Source of the DNA: a virus
Length of the DNA stretch: 37,538 nt
Virus record (IMG/VR): IMGVR_UViG_3300031758_006648
Location: 1-37,538 of that record
Strand: one strand, 5' to 3'
Shown piece after piece: positions 1-7,319 of this stretch. The translations under genes and the position numbers were made by a program. Below the pieces are notes generated by a model. The model worked only from the letters and a program-made list of their open reading frames with translations. It had not been told where the DNA came from and ran no database searches. Positions within the stretch are counted from its first letter, which is position 1, and every line of letters begins with the position of its first letter.

Positions 1-800
1 AGTATATCATGTGAGTTTGAAGGCCCTGCTGATTTAAGTTCTATATTACCTACTTTAAGAACGAATCCTTTTTTATTATTTTTTCTCCAAGTATCTCCAA
101 GTTTACCTTCGTTTACCGATTCATTTCTTTTATCTAATGCAAAGTATATCTGATTTTTAACTTTTTGGAATGCATCGGTTGCTGCTTTTTGGTTTCCAAC
201 AAATCCCATTTCTAATCCAATTTCATTTGAACGAACACCTTTTTTAGCCAATGCCATAATTTGTGCCGCAATTGGTTTAGATACTACCTGAGTTGGAGTA
301 TCCACATGAATAACATGTTTAAATTCTTCCATTATGGTTTCATCTAATCCTAACTGAGCTTCTGCGTCTAAAATTTCATGATAATCTAAATCCTTTAAAT
401 CATCTATAATTTGATTTCTACTTGCATTTGGGTTTTTAGATACGGCTGCTCCTACTTTTTTCTTAGCAAATGAACCACCTTTATCATACATTGCCATTAT
501 ACCTTTAAAATGTGTATCATTAGGTGACATTTCAGTTAGGTTTCTACCATCTTCTGGTCCACCTATTACTGAGCCAAATGCACCTTCCGCTCTCAATACA
601 CCTCTTATGATTTCTTTTAATCTTTCTTTAACGTGTGTTGGCAATCCTTTATGCTTTGTGGATGCAAAATCTTTCGCATCAACTTTTTTCATAGTATCCG
701 CTACCTTTTCCACTTCTTTCGATGGTGCTTCCATATCACCTTTTTGAGTAGCGTGAACCATACCCATAAATCTTTGTTGTGCTTTCGATACTGCTGGCAT
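1..800 (-). CDS. DUF3008-like phage protein, C-terminus cut by window edge
   Basis: An open frame runs from the ATG at 800 to base 1 without a stop (about 266 codons), so the C-terminus lies outside the window. The first ~55 residues start MPAVSKAQQRFMGMVHA and later contain KDFASTKHKGLP, which I recognise as the small phage domain called DUF3008. The rest is a longer extension I do not recognise; residues ~165-215 look helical and faintly helix-turn-helix-like. It is the last gene of the unidirectional run, 4 bp after the stop of the small paralogue upstream. Its place next to probable virion genes suggests a structural or packaging-associated role, but function is unknown. The family match is from memory of the N-terminal motif. 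Confidence 0.8.
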   Translation of the reverse strand, partial: MPAVSKAQQRFMGMVHATQKGDMEAPSKEVEKVADTMKKVDAKDFASTKHKGLPTHVKERLKEIIRGVLRAEGAFGSVIGGPEDGRNLTEMSPNDTHFKGIMAMYDKGGSFAKKKVGAAVSKNPNASRNQIIDDLKDLDYHEILDAEAQLGLDETIMEEFKHVIHVDTPTQVVSKPIAAQIMALAKKGVRSNEIGLEMGFVGNQKAATDAFQKVKNQIYFALDKRNESVNEGKLGDTWRKNNKKGFVLKVGNIELKSAGPSNSHDI

Positions 801-804
801 TTGA

Positions 805-1080
805 TTAATTTTTAAGTTTTACTTTAAAATTTTGAATGGCTACTTCCAATGAATCATCCCATTCTGGATCTTCGGTGATTTCAAATAATCCCAATTCAGT
901 ATCCATAAAATATATAGTAGCACCATCTAATGGGGCATATTTATCATCAAAAATTGCATCAATAAACTTTGCCCCTTTAACTAATGGGTTTTTGGTTACT
1001 AATTCAATTTCAGATAAAAATACTATGTTTTCATCATCAATTGTCACCGCATTTTCTAATTTCCATTCAGATACTTTCAT
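805..1080 (-). CDS. Small acidic phage protein, paralogue of the next gene
   Basis: A 91-residue acidic protein of unknown function with no signal peptide or membrane segment. It starts MKVSEWKLEN and ends NFKVKLKN. The neighbour ending 1 bp upstream of its start begins MTISEFKIEN and ends KFKVKLK, with a shared KFIDA/KLIDA core and a late acidic patch, so the two look like an old tandem duplication. The leader is A/T-rich, without Shine-Dalgarno. It sits between the oxygenase/HAD pair and the DUF3008-like gene. It is likely a small soluble phage protein; I cannot assign a role. Confidence 0.75.
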   Translation of the reverse strand: MKVSEWKLENAVTIDDENIVFLSEIELVTKNPLVKGAKFIDAIFDDKYAPLDGATIYFMDTELGLFEITEDPEWDDSLEVAIQNFKVKLKN

Positions 1081-1081
1081 C

Positions 1082-1339
1082 TTATTTTAATTTTACTTTA
1101 AATTTTTGCTCTGATAGAGGTAAGAATATATCGTATTCTTCATCTTCCACAATAATAAAACTATCTATTTGATTCGGTGTCATATGAATTAGAGATTCTG
1201 CTCCATCTTCATTTACCAACATCGCATCTATTAATTTATCACCTTCGTTAGCATAAGTTCCATCAAATAATTGCATTGATTCTGCGATTTCTGCTGTAAT
1301 GCTTTTGTGATTTTCTATTTTGAATTCTGAAATAGTCAT
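1082..1339 (-). CDS. Small acidic phage protein, paralogue of the following gene
   Basis: An 85-residue acidic protein sharing both ends and a central (K)(F/L)IDA motif with the gene at 805-1080. The shared frame is: N-terminal SE(W/F)K(L/I)EN, central IDA, an acidic stretch (EDEEYD here, EDPEWDD there), and C-terminal FKVKLK. Function unknown. It follows a short AT-rich gap (1340-1369) holding an ATATTTAT element also found before three other genes, so it may have its own promoter. The ATG start gives the cleanest alignment with its paralogue. Confidence 0.75.
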   Translation of the reverse strand: MTISEFKIENHKSITAEIAESMQLFDGTYANEGDKLIDAMLVNEDGAESLIHMTPNQIDSFIIVEDEEYDIFLPLSEQKFKVKLK

Positions 1340-1363
1340 TTTTTGTTATTTTAGATTTATATA

Positions 1364-1371
1364 TAAATATT
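1364..1371 (-). promoter_or_regulatory. Candidate AT-rich promoter element (ATATTTAT type)
   Basis: The 30-bp gap before the paralogue pair reads AATATTTATATATAAATC on the minus strand, a near-palindromic AT block 25-32 bp before the ATG. The same ATATTTAT 8-mer occurs before the genes starting at 4923, 5715 and 14987. No TTGG box lies 19 bp upstream, so it differs from the three stronger promoters. This could be a late-type promoter or merely AT-rich spacer. Confidence 0.3.
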
Positions 1372-2068
1372 AACTATTGTAAATAAAGTTATTTTCTTTG
1401 GTTAATACTCCTGTAAGCACTGCAAATCTGTTATTATTTTCCGATAAATAAGGTGTCACCGAATGAGAAGGATTATGTTTAACAAAATCTAAAACCGCAA
1501 AATTACCCCATTTAGGTTGTTGTTTGAATTTATTACCTATCACTAATTCACATCCATCTCCATCTACCCAATCTTTATTTAAATATATAAGAATATTACA
1601 AACCATATTAGGATTCCCACCATCTGCGTGATTATCTATGTAACAATCTTTGGTAAAATTTGTTACATTTATTAGATTTCTATTGATTTCCCAAATTCTA
1701 TCCAAAGTTTCCTCACCATAACAATATGTTATAATTTCAGAAAATAATTCTCTTATATCAGGTATCAACTCGGATAAAATTTTTGAACCTTCATTATTCT
1801 CATTATTAAATGTATAGAATATTTGCCAAACTCTATCTTTGTATTTTCTTTTTAACCAATCGTTTTTAATTATTTCGGCCTCTTTGAATGTTGAGACGGT
1901 AGTACTTTCTATTTTATCGGAAGAGTTCCCAAAATAAGAATGAGTTACTCTTGTATAAAATTCTCTATTTAGGAGTGGGTTTAGTTTTTCCAACTTATTT
2001 AATAAAGATGGATTTATTTCAGATAAATGACCGAAATAACAGCCATTCTCTTCTATTTCTTTTATCAT
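1370..2068 (-). CDS. 2-oxoglutarate/Fe(II)-dependent oxygenase (prolyl hydroxylase-like)
   Basis: A 232-residue protein whose C-terminal half has the double-stranded beta-helix signature of 2OG-Fe(II) oxygenases. The iron ligands are His147 and Asp149 (DNHADG) and His202 (PSHSV); Arg214 (NNRFAV) is placed to bind 2-oxoglutarate. The strand ILIYLNKDW followed by GDGCEL is typical of the prolyl-4-hydroxylase type. The N-terminal ~100 residues are helical and unrecognised. The start overlaps the HAD gene by 4 nt (ATGA), implying translational coupling. T4-like phages often carry such oxygenases near structural genes; the substrate (protein side chain, nucleobase or small molecule) cannot be told from sequence. 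Confidence 0.85.
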   Translation of the reverse strand: MIKEIEENGCYFGHLSEINPSLLNKLEKLNPLLNREFYTRVTHSYFGNSSDKIESTTVSTFKEAEIIKNDWLKRKYKDRVWQIFYTFNNENNEGSKILSELIPDIRELFSEIITYCYGEETLDRIWEINRNLINVTNFTKDCYIDNHADGGNPNMVCNILIYLNKDWVDGDGCELVIGNKFKQQPKWGNFAVLDFVKHNPSHSVTPYLSENNNRFAVLTGVLTKENNFIYNS

Positions 2069-2589
2069 CCTTGAACCAATTGAATCTTTTTTCTAATATT
2101 GGGATACTTGTTTAATCTTCTTCTTACTGCATCAACATTTTTAGAAGAATCATCTACGAAATAAACATTATCATATCCGTGATTTTTTATTTCCCTTTCA
2201 ATCCAATCCGCTTTTGTTTCAGGATTATTATCACCTAATGCTACTACAAACACATCCTTAATACCACTATCCTTAATAAAATCATATACGGGTTTATAGG
2301 CCGCACGAGCAGTAAGGATATAAACCGCTCTTGAAGAATCTCTTACCATTCTTCTTAATAATTCAAAATAGGCTTTAATTTTAATTGGATTTTTTACTTT
2401 TTCGAAATCTCTAAAATCAAACTCATCTCCCGGCTTTTCTTTATATACTGCGTATTGTCCAGGTGTTAATTTAGATTTCTTACCATCTTTATGTGTGATA
2501 TAGATATAGGAAGATGTTTTGACGAGGGTATCATCAAAATCAAATACTCTTAACTTTTTGTCTTCTACAAATAAACTTCTTGCTATCAT
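2065..2589 (-). CDS. HAD-superfamily phosphatase
   Basis: A 174-residue HAD phosphatase-like protein. Motif I is FDFDDTL with nucleophile Asp17 and acid/base Asp19; motif II is the Thr of LTAR (Thr93); Lys126 can serve as motif III; motif IV is FVDDS (Asp146, Asp147). The size and layout resemble the 3'-phosphatase domain of T4 polynucleotide kinase, but there is no kinase P-loop, so it is a stand-alone phosphatase whose substrate (nucleic acid 3' end, nucleotide or sugar phosphate) is open. It starts one base into the stop of the membrane coiled-coil gene (TAATG) and overlaps the oxygenase by 4 nt. Confidence 0.85.
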   Translation of the reverse strand: MIARSLFVEDKKLRVFDFDDTLVKTSSYIYITHKDGKKSKLTPGQYAVYKEKPGDEFDFRDFEKVKNPIKIKAYFELLRRMVRDSSRAVYILTARAAYKPVYDFIKDSGIKDVFVVALGDNNPETKADWIEREIKNHGYDNVYFVDDSSKNVDAVRRRLNKYPNIRKKIQLVQG

Positions 2590-2900
2590 TAGCCATTAAT
2601 CACTTTTTTGGTTCTAGCCTTTTTACTCAACTCCTCATTTTCAACTCTTAAAAAATCAACTGTCACTTTAAGCTCTGCAACTTTTGATGTTAAATCTAAA
2701 ATCATTTGACGAAGTTGTTCTTTCTCCTTTGAAGATTCTGCTAAAAGTGCTTCTAATTTTGAAATTCTATCTCTGCAATCGTGCTTAATAAAATCTTCAT
2801 CTTTATCTTTTTTTTCAGCTCTTTTTTCATAGTATCTCCAAGCAGATGTCCCCCCTAATACGGTAATTGCTGTGATTAATACTGAATATACGTTTTCCAT
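2589..2900 (-). CDS. Membrane-anchored coiled-coil protein
   Basis: A 103-residue protein with one N-terminal hydrophobic segment (about residues 4-20), a basic/charged linker, then a heptad-rich coiled coil (about 45-95), ending in a basic tail. The N-terminal segment would leave the coiled coil on one side of the inner membrane. This plan fits an i-spanin-like or holin-associated lysis protein, or a virion-associated membrane protein; no lysis gene lies nearby to decide. It sits 6 bp after the structural-like gene and is joined TAATG to the HAD gene. No family recognised. Confidence 0.7.
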   Translation of the reverse strand: MENVYSVLITAITVLGGTSAWRYYEKRAEKKDKDEDFIKHDCRDRISKLEALLAESSKEKEQLRQMILDLTSKVAELKVTVDFLRVENEELSKKARTKKVING

Positions 2901-2906
2901 AATCGA

Positions 2907-3998
2907 TTAATATTTTGGGCCCATATTGCCCTTTTTCATTGAATCAGCCCAAATTTGAAACGTCTTCTTTAAATCGGAAGGTAATTCTTTATCTCTAATT
3001 GTTAATGAACCTTGTGGGGAAATATGTGCAATAATTTTGTAATCACCATGTTCTTCTTCCGCTCTATTCCATATTGTTAAACCGTTTCCCATATATCCAG
3101 AACCGATGTCATATTTTTTTGCTTCCTCTACTCTAGAATGAATTGGTTTACCTATTACGGGTGTTTCTACAATTGAATGAACTATATCAGTTAATCTTCG
3201 CCCTACTGATTCTTTAAATAGTTTATTGATTACACTACCTGGTACATAATCAGGTAACATCTTATCCAAATCTTGTGGAGAAACGGCTTTTAATTTTTCA
3301 ACTTTATCCGCAAAACCTTTCGTTTCAGAATGTTTTCTCATTCTATCTGCAATAACTTTGCCATCAACTTTTTTATCAGAAAACCCGGTTTGAAATTCTT
3401 TTAGTGATTCTGATTTAAATGGGTTAAACAATCCTCTACTATTTACTTCTTTTTCAGTAGATGGTGCAACTTTTGCGTTTTGCTGATGTTTGTGTTTAAT
3501 CGGATTGTATTTTTCCAATTCATCAACATTAACATTACCATCCGCATCAGTTTTTACCTCACCATACTTATCATCTCCCAATCTTACAATACCAACTGTT
3601 TTAGTTCTTTTATTGTAAACTAAATCATCTTTTTTAAATTTACCTTCTTTTAAAAATTCTTCTTTAGATAAAACTCTAATTTCATCAAACTTAATTTCGT
3701 TTGTTCCATATTCATGATAGTTTGATGATGCCTGTGAAATGAAGTTTTCTGCATTAGTAATATGGTCTTGAATCCAAGCAGGTATATCCTTTTCGTTTTC
3801 ACCCATTTTGGCTTTTAATTCAGTTGCCATCTTAATGATAGTATCCAATGAACTTTGAGCCATTGAAACTTCGTGATCTTCCTCCTCTTTTACAACGGTC
3901 TCAACTTGTGGTTGAAATGCTCTTGCATAAGGGTTAGAAACAACCTGTCCTGGCTGAACACCCATACCTTTCATCAATTCTTTAAGATTCATATTCAT
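2907..3998 (-). CDS. Probable virion-associated protein
   Basis: A 363-residue, mostly hydrophilic protein. Residues ~46-98 form a helical segment ending in AWIQDHITNAENFISQ, a pattern I know from many T4-like and marine phage proteins (usually annotated as structural). Residues ~105-165 look like a small beta-rich domain (VYNKRTKTVGIVRLG). The C-terminal ~70 residues contain HGDYKIIAHISPQGSLTIRD. It starts MNMN, as its neighbour starts MNMK, so either ATG may be used. It lies 4 bp after the stop of the next upstream gene and clusters with other phage structural-type genes. Function is inferred from motif familiarity only. Confidence 0.65.
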   Translation of the reverse strand: MNMNLKELMKGMGVQPGQVVSNPYARAFQPQVETVVKEEEDHEVSMAQSSLDTIIKMATELKAKMGENEKDIPAWIQDHITNAENFISQASSNYHEYGTNEIKFDEIRVLSKEEFLKEGKFKKDDLVYNKRTKTVGIVRLGDDKYGEVKTDADGNVNVDELEKYNPIKHKHQQNAKVAPSTEKEVNSRGLFNPFKSESLKEFQTGFSDKKVDGKVIADRMRKHSETKGFADKVEKLKAVSPQDLDKMLPDYVPGSVINKLFKESVGRRLTDIVHSIVETPVIGKPIHSRVEEAKKYDIGSGYMGNGLTIWNRAEEEHGDYKIIAHISPQGSLTIRDKELPSDLKKTFQIWADSMKKGNMGPKY

Positions 3999-4002
3999 AA
4001 TA

Positions 4003-4923
4003 CTACTTATATTTGCTTAATATTTTATATGACACTTCTGCCATTTTCTTTAATCCCATTTTTAACATATTCTCCTTATTCACATTAGATAATCCATTGT
4101 AAATATGTAGAATTGCATTAGCGGTTTGAACATCCACCAACATTGTTTGTCCGGTTTTTTGGTCTTTTACTTTTGCTGCCGAATGGGAATCTACTATATT
4201 TTTTAAAGTATCAAGTATAGAACCCTCTTTATCATTTGCTTCATTTCTACCTAACTTATCCTTCATCTTATTCACATCATCTTCCGAAGGTGCTCCATTA
4301 ATATATCCATTAGGTAAAGATAATCCTGTTCCTATACCTCCTGGCAATCCTTCAGTATGCGGTGCTTTAATACCATACCCTTTTTTGTAATTTGAAAGGG
4401 TTTGTAATGCATTTTTTAATCGGTCTTGAAATAATTTTTTTTGTTCAGGTGATTTTGTAGCTGAAAGTTTACTTTGTAATGCTTTTATTCTATTATTAAG
4501 GTTTTGTATTTTATCACCTTGCTCTGATTCCTTTAGATTTTTATATCCCTCTACTACTTTATTTATCGCCTCTTTTACCTGCTCCTTATTTAATCCTATT
4601 ACCTTTATATCTCCATTTTCGTTTTGATAAAGAGCGTGTTTTAACCCAATTTCATTAAAGTAGGTCATCAGCTTTTCACCAATCAACTTCCCCTTTAATT
4701 CTTTTGTTTGTGGTAAACCTTGCGCAACATGCTGAGGTTCTTCTCCTTCGGTTTTCCAACCTCCTCCGGCCGCTTTGTATTGTTTGGCAGCCCAACCATT
4801 AGCATACGCAGATGGGTAAACATCGAATTTCTTCTTTGCCTGTGATACATAGTATTGCCACTTTGAGGGGTTAGTGGGAACATTCTTTTCCAAAAATAAA
4901 GTAATATTTTCTTTCATATTCAT
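4003..4923 (-). CDS. Probable virion-associated protein with basic YPSAY motif
   Basis: A 306-residue basic protein. Residues ~18-57 hold KWQYYVSQAKKKFDVYPSAY followed by ANGWAAKQYKAAGGGW, a conserved segment I associate with phage proteins near head and neck genes (YPSAYAxG). The middle (~100-190) is helical and lysine-rich; residues 190-210 are Gly/Pro-rich (GLPGGIGTGLSLPNG); the rest is helical. No enzyme motif is visible. The start is MNMK, with a second ATG six bases in. The 33-bp gap upstream carries a TATATTTA element. It is probably structural or DNA/capsid-associated; the exact role is unknown. Confidence 0.65.
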   Translation of the reverse strand: MNMKENITLFLEKNVPTNPSKWQYYVSQAKKKFDVYPSAYANGWAAKQYKAAGGGWKTEGEEPQHVAQGLPQTKELKGKLIGEKLMTYFNEIGLKHALYQNENGDIKVIGLNKEQVKEAINKVVEGYKNLKESEQGDKIQNLNNRIKALQSKLSATKSPEQKKLFQDRLKNALQTLSNYKKGYGIKAPHTEGLPGGIGTGLSLPNGYINGAPSEDDVNKMKDKLGRNEANDKEGSILDTLKNIVDSHSAAKVKDQKTGQTMLVDVQTANAILHIYNGLSNVNKENMLKMGLKKMAEVSYKILSKYK

Positions 4924-4931
4924 ATTGTATA

Positions 4932-4939
4932 TAAATATA
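4932..4939 (-). promoter_or_regulatory. Candidate -7-like element (TATATTTA)
   Basis: In the gap 4924-4956 the minus strand reads AAAAAAGATATATTTATATA just before ATGAATATG. A similar A-tract followed by TATATTTAT stands before the gene starting at 5715. There is no TTGG at the -33 position, so this is a weak candidate for a second class of promoter used by the structural-type genes. Confidence 0.3.
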
Positions 4940-4956
4940 TCTTTTTTATATTAGAA

Positions 4957-5715
4957 CTATGCGGGAGGGTTGAAATCTTTTTTACCACTTTTATCCCATC
5001 TTACTCTTATTGGCTTATCACCATCTGTCTTTTCACCGCCTTTTTTAGCATCTCCTCCGGCTTTTTGCGCGGCTCTCTTTCTATTAACAAAATTAGCTCT
5101 ACCTTTTTTACCTAATTTATCTGCTGCTGCAGAACTTAAACATGCAGCATAGGCTTCTCCTTCTTCTCCTGCACCACATTTTCCTATTCTCTCTCCTTTA
5201 CTATTATATCTATCCCAGCCTCCGCCACCTTTACCACCCCACTTACCTTTACCAAACCATTTTCTAAGGTCTTCATTTGTCGTAAGTGAATGTGATGATG
5301 GTAATATATTAATACCAACTTTCTTACCCAAATAAATTGTTATAGGAGTTATTGGAATTGGAGATGGAACAAACTTAAATGAAACTAAAAATAGTATTTT
5401 CACAACATCTTTAGATTGTGATTTTAAAAATCTTTTTTCTGCTTCCGATACTTCCTCTCCCATAATCATTCGTTGGAATATATGTAGAGCAACTATTGTT
5501 TCTTTCTTTTCCCTATCGGTAGCACTTTTAAATTCTTCCCAATTATTTTTTACGAAATGCTTTGTTTTTTCAAGCCAATTTATCACTTTATTTTTTGTAT
5601 TTGATACCAAATCTTCATTTTTTTCTCTACCTGCACAATGTGCTTTTTGAGAAAATCCTTTTGGATTATCACAATCAATACTATTTTTGTATTTGGTAGA
5701 CCAACTCATATACAT
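4957..5715 (-). CDS. Phage protein with LETM1-like membrane segment between two basic Cys/Gly motifs
   Basis: A 252-residue protein with three parts. Residues 10-31 hold SIDCDNPKGFSQKAHCAGR, a short Cys/His motif known from marine phage structural-type proteins. Residues ~84-142 (MGEEVSEAEKRFL, then hydrophobic VPSPIPITPITIYLG, ending NILPSSH) closely follow the membrane-proximal segment of LETM1 proteins (GxELxxxEr..., VPF..P, ...LPSxF). Residues 148-222 are Gly/Lys-rich with a CGAGEEGEAYAAC motif, like the small basic DUF5872-type phage domain. The start may be the ATG at 5715 or 5709 (MYM). It is probably virion-associated and membrane-interacting; the LETM1 link is my pattern match and needs a profile search. 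Confidence 0.65.
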   Translation of the reverse strand: MYMSWSTKYKNSIDCDNPKGFSQKAHCAGREKNEDLVSNTKNKVINWLEKTKHFVKNNWEEFKSATDREKKETIVALHIFQRMIMGEEVSEAEKRFLKSQSKDVVKILFLVSFKFVPSPIPITPITIYLGKKVGINILPSSHSLTTNEDLRKWFGKGKWGGKGGGGWDRYNSKGERIGKCGAGEEGEAYAACLSSAAADKLGKKGRANFVNRKRAAQKAGGDAKKGGEKTDGDKPIRVRWDKSGKKDFNPPA

Positions 5716-5722
5716 AAATATA
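5715..5722 (-). promoter_or_regulatory. Candidate -7-like element (TATATTTA) at the gene start
   Basis: The minus strand reads TAAAAAAGATAATCATATATTT running into the first ATG. The TATATTTA overlaps the ATG at 5715, so if it is a promoter the real start is the second ATG (5709). It resembles the leader of the gene starting at 4923. Weak candidate. Confidence 0.25.
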
Positions 5723-5734
5723 TGATTATCTTTT

Positions 5735-6166
5735 TTAACTTATCTGAAACGAACCTATGTTTTCGGATATAATACCTTTTAAAGGTAGATTTATTGAATC
5801 ATAATCTTCCGTCAATAATAGAGTATCCTCTAATCCTACGTCAAAAAGAGTATCGGTAATAAAATGTTCGGTATTTGTAAGTGTAGGCTCACCGGTATAA
5901 TAAAAATAATGTGGAGCTCGTTGTTCTTTTAATTTAATAAGAGTTTCAAAGTTTTTCGCATTGCACCAAAGAGCAAACATATTCAAAAATGTTGGCTTTA
6001 TTGGATAGTAGGGTTCATTAGTTCCTAAATAGAATTCATTATTATGCCACCAAACATCTACCCAACAATGTAATCCCATTCTAATTACTTCTTGTATCTG
6101 AAAAGGTTTATTTTCCTTTTTTTCTTCTACACCGAATATATTACCTCTTAAAGAAATTAAATACAT
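5735..6166 (-). CDS. Degenerate glycerophosphodiester phosphodiesterase-like (GDPD) protein
   Basis: A 143-residue protein with the frame of the short GDPD/PI-PLC-like proteins found in polysaccharide clusters: ISxRGN at the start, a strand with VDVWW(HN)xEFYLGxxEP, then LWCNAKNFETL, and a closing LPLKGIISENIG. In the family the first motif is HRG and the third is GHDEP; here they read LRG (Leu6) and GTNEP (Thr48), and the usual E-x-D is V-D (Asp37). Two catalytic histidines and one acidic residue are therefore replaced. It may be a non-catalytic sugar-phosphate-binding protein or a decaying gene. It overlaps the glycosyltransferase before it by 10 nt. Confidence 0.6.
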   Translation of the reverse strand: MYLISLRGNIFGVEEKKENKPFQIQEVIRMGLHCWVDVWWHNNEFYLGTNEPYYPIKPTFLNMFALWCNAKNFETLIKLKEQRAPHYFYYTGEPTLTNTEHFITDTLFDVGLEDTLLLTEDYDSINLPLKGIISENIGSFQIS

Positions 6167-7317
6167 TTGTCTAAATAATAATCAGATTTTGTACTTACTA
6201 ATTTGTGTTCGTAAGTATTTTTATTCTTTACATTAAATGTAAAATTTTGAAAATCGAATGTGCTCCCAACTCGCACTTGCTCATTAGAAATAAATGAAGA
6301 TATATTAGCTAAAAGAGAAAAATCATCATTATTGAATTTAGTGACATCTTTAACCAGTATCATTATATCATTTTCTCTTACACAATTAATTGATTTAATT
6401 TTTTTGGATAAGTTTATTTTTGTATCTATTTGCTGCTCTCCTATCACATTAATAAAATCACAATCAACATATAAATTAGAAACGAAAGGTTCAACACTTT
6501 TCAATAATTCAGCATTACAATTTGATATAATTAACCCAACATCGTATGTGTGAGATTTCTTATCTAAACTCAATCTTCCCCATTTTCTAACTTTATTAAG
6601 TATAGATTTATTTTCTATAATCTTTGTATTGTTCTTATGTTCTTCCGAAAATCTTGATGTCTTTGAAACAAAATGATATACAATACTATCTAAACTTACA
6701 ATAGTTTTAATACCTAATAATTCTAATCGATATAATATATCATCATCTTCACAAAACATCGGTGAATATAAATTATCCATACCACCTATTGAAAGATATA
6801 TACCTCTATGTTGGGCTATAAAAAATGCAGAACCGTTTGATGTTTTATCTTTGTATTGAGATTGAGTTTCTTTTACAAATTTTTCTAAACCTACATAATC
6901 AACCTCATCAAACTCTAACCCAAAATCTTTAATAATTTTACCTGGTCTATCATGTCCCGCAAATATAGGAGGTTCAATTGTTGTGTATGAAACTGCGGTA
7001 GATTTGTTAAGGTGTTTTTCTATATTTTCTAACCAACCCCCTAACATCACTATATCATTATGACAAAATACTATGAATTCTTTTGTAGCGATTTCGGCAC
7101 ACTTATTAAATGTATCCGAAAATGTTTTTTTATCATCTGAATAAAAGTATTTTAGATTAACATCGTTTAGGGAATCCAACCATTCATGTGTCCCATCGTT
7201 AGAACCATAACTTACAAAACATAATTCTTCATTAGGATATATTTCTCTAAACCTTTTGTAGAATTTTTGAGAATAATCCAAATTATTTTTTAACCCTACT
7301 AATGTAGAAATGTTCAT
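6157..7317 (-). CDS. Family 2-type glycosyltransferase with C-terminal extension
   Basis: A 386-residue protein with an N-terminal GT-A fold (about 1-230). The nucleotide-sugar/metal site is HND (86-88, in FIVFCHNDIVMLGGW), a common variant of DxD in GT2 enzymes. The late acidic motif CEDDDILYRLELLG (189-202) would hold the catalytic base, followed by YHF (214-216). Residues ~250-386 form an extra domain without recognised motifs. It would transfer a sugar from an NDP-sugar in the cytoplasm to an unknown acceptor. It lies 2 bp after the epimerase stop and overlaps the GDPD-like gene, within the glycan cassette. Confidence 0.82.
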   Translation of the reverse strand: MNISTLVGLKNNLDYSQKFYKRFREIYPNEELCFVSYGSNDGTHEWLDSLNDVNLKYFYSDDKKTFSDTFNKCAEIATKEFIVFCHNDIVMLGGWLENIEKHLNKSTAVSYTTIEPPIFAGHDRPGKIIKDFGLEFDEVDYVGLEKFVKETQSQYKDKTSNGSAFFIAQHRGIYLSIGGMDNLYSPMFCEDDDILYRLELLGIKTIVSLDSIVYHFVSKTSRFSEEHKNNTKIIENKSILNKVRKWGRLSLDKKSHTYDVGLIISNCNAELLKSVEPFVSNLYVDCDFINVIGEQQIDTKINLSKKIKSINCVRENDIMILVKDVTKFNNDDFSLLANISSFISNEQVRVGSTFDFQNFTFNVKNKNTYEHKLVSTKSDYYLDKCI

Positions 7318-7319
7318 AA

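Noticed and set aside
633-815. Plus-strand open frames throughout the window
   Set aside because: All overlap well-supported minus-strand genes, have no recognisable motifs and show the composition of reverse-complement shadows.
1340-1369. T4-type late promoter TATAAATA
   Set aside because: The minus strand reads TATAAATC here, one mismatch, and other late-type gaps lack it; an ATATTTAT element fits all four gaps better.
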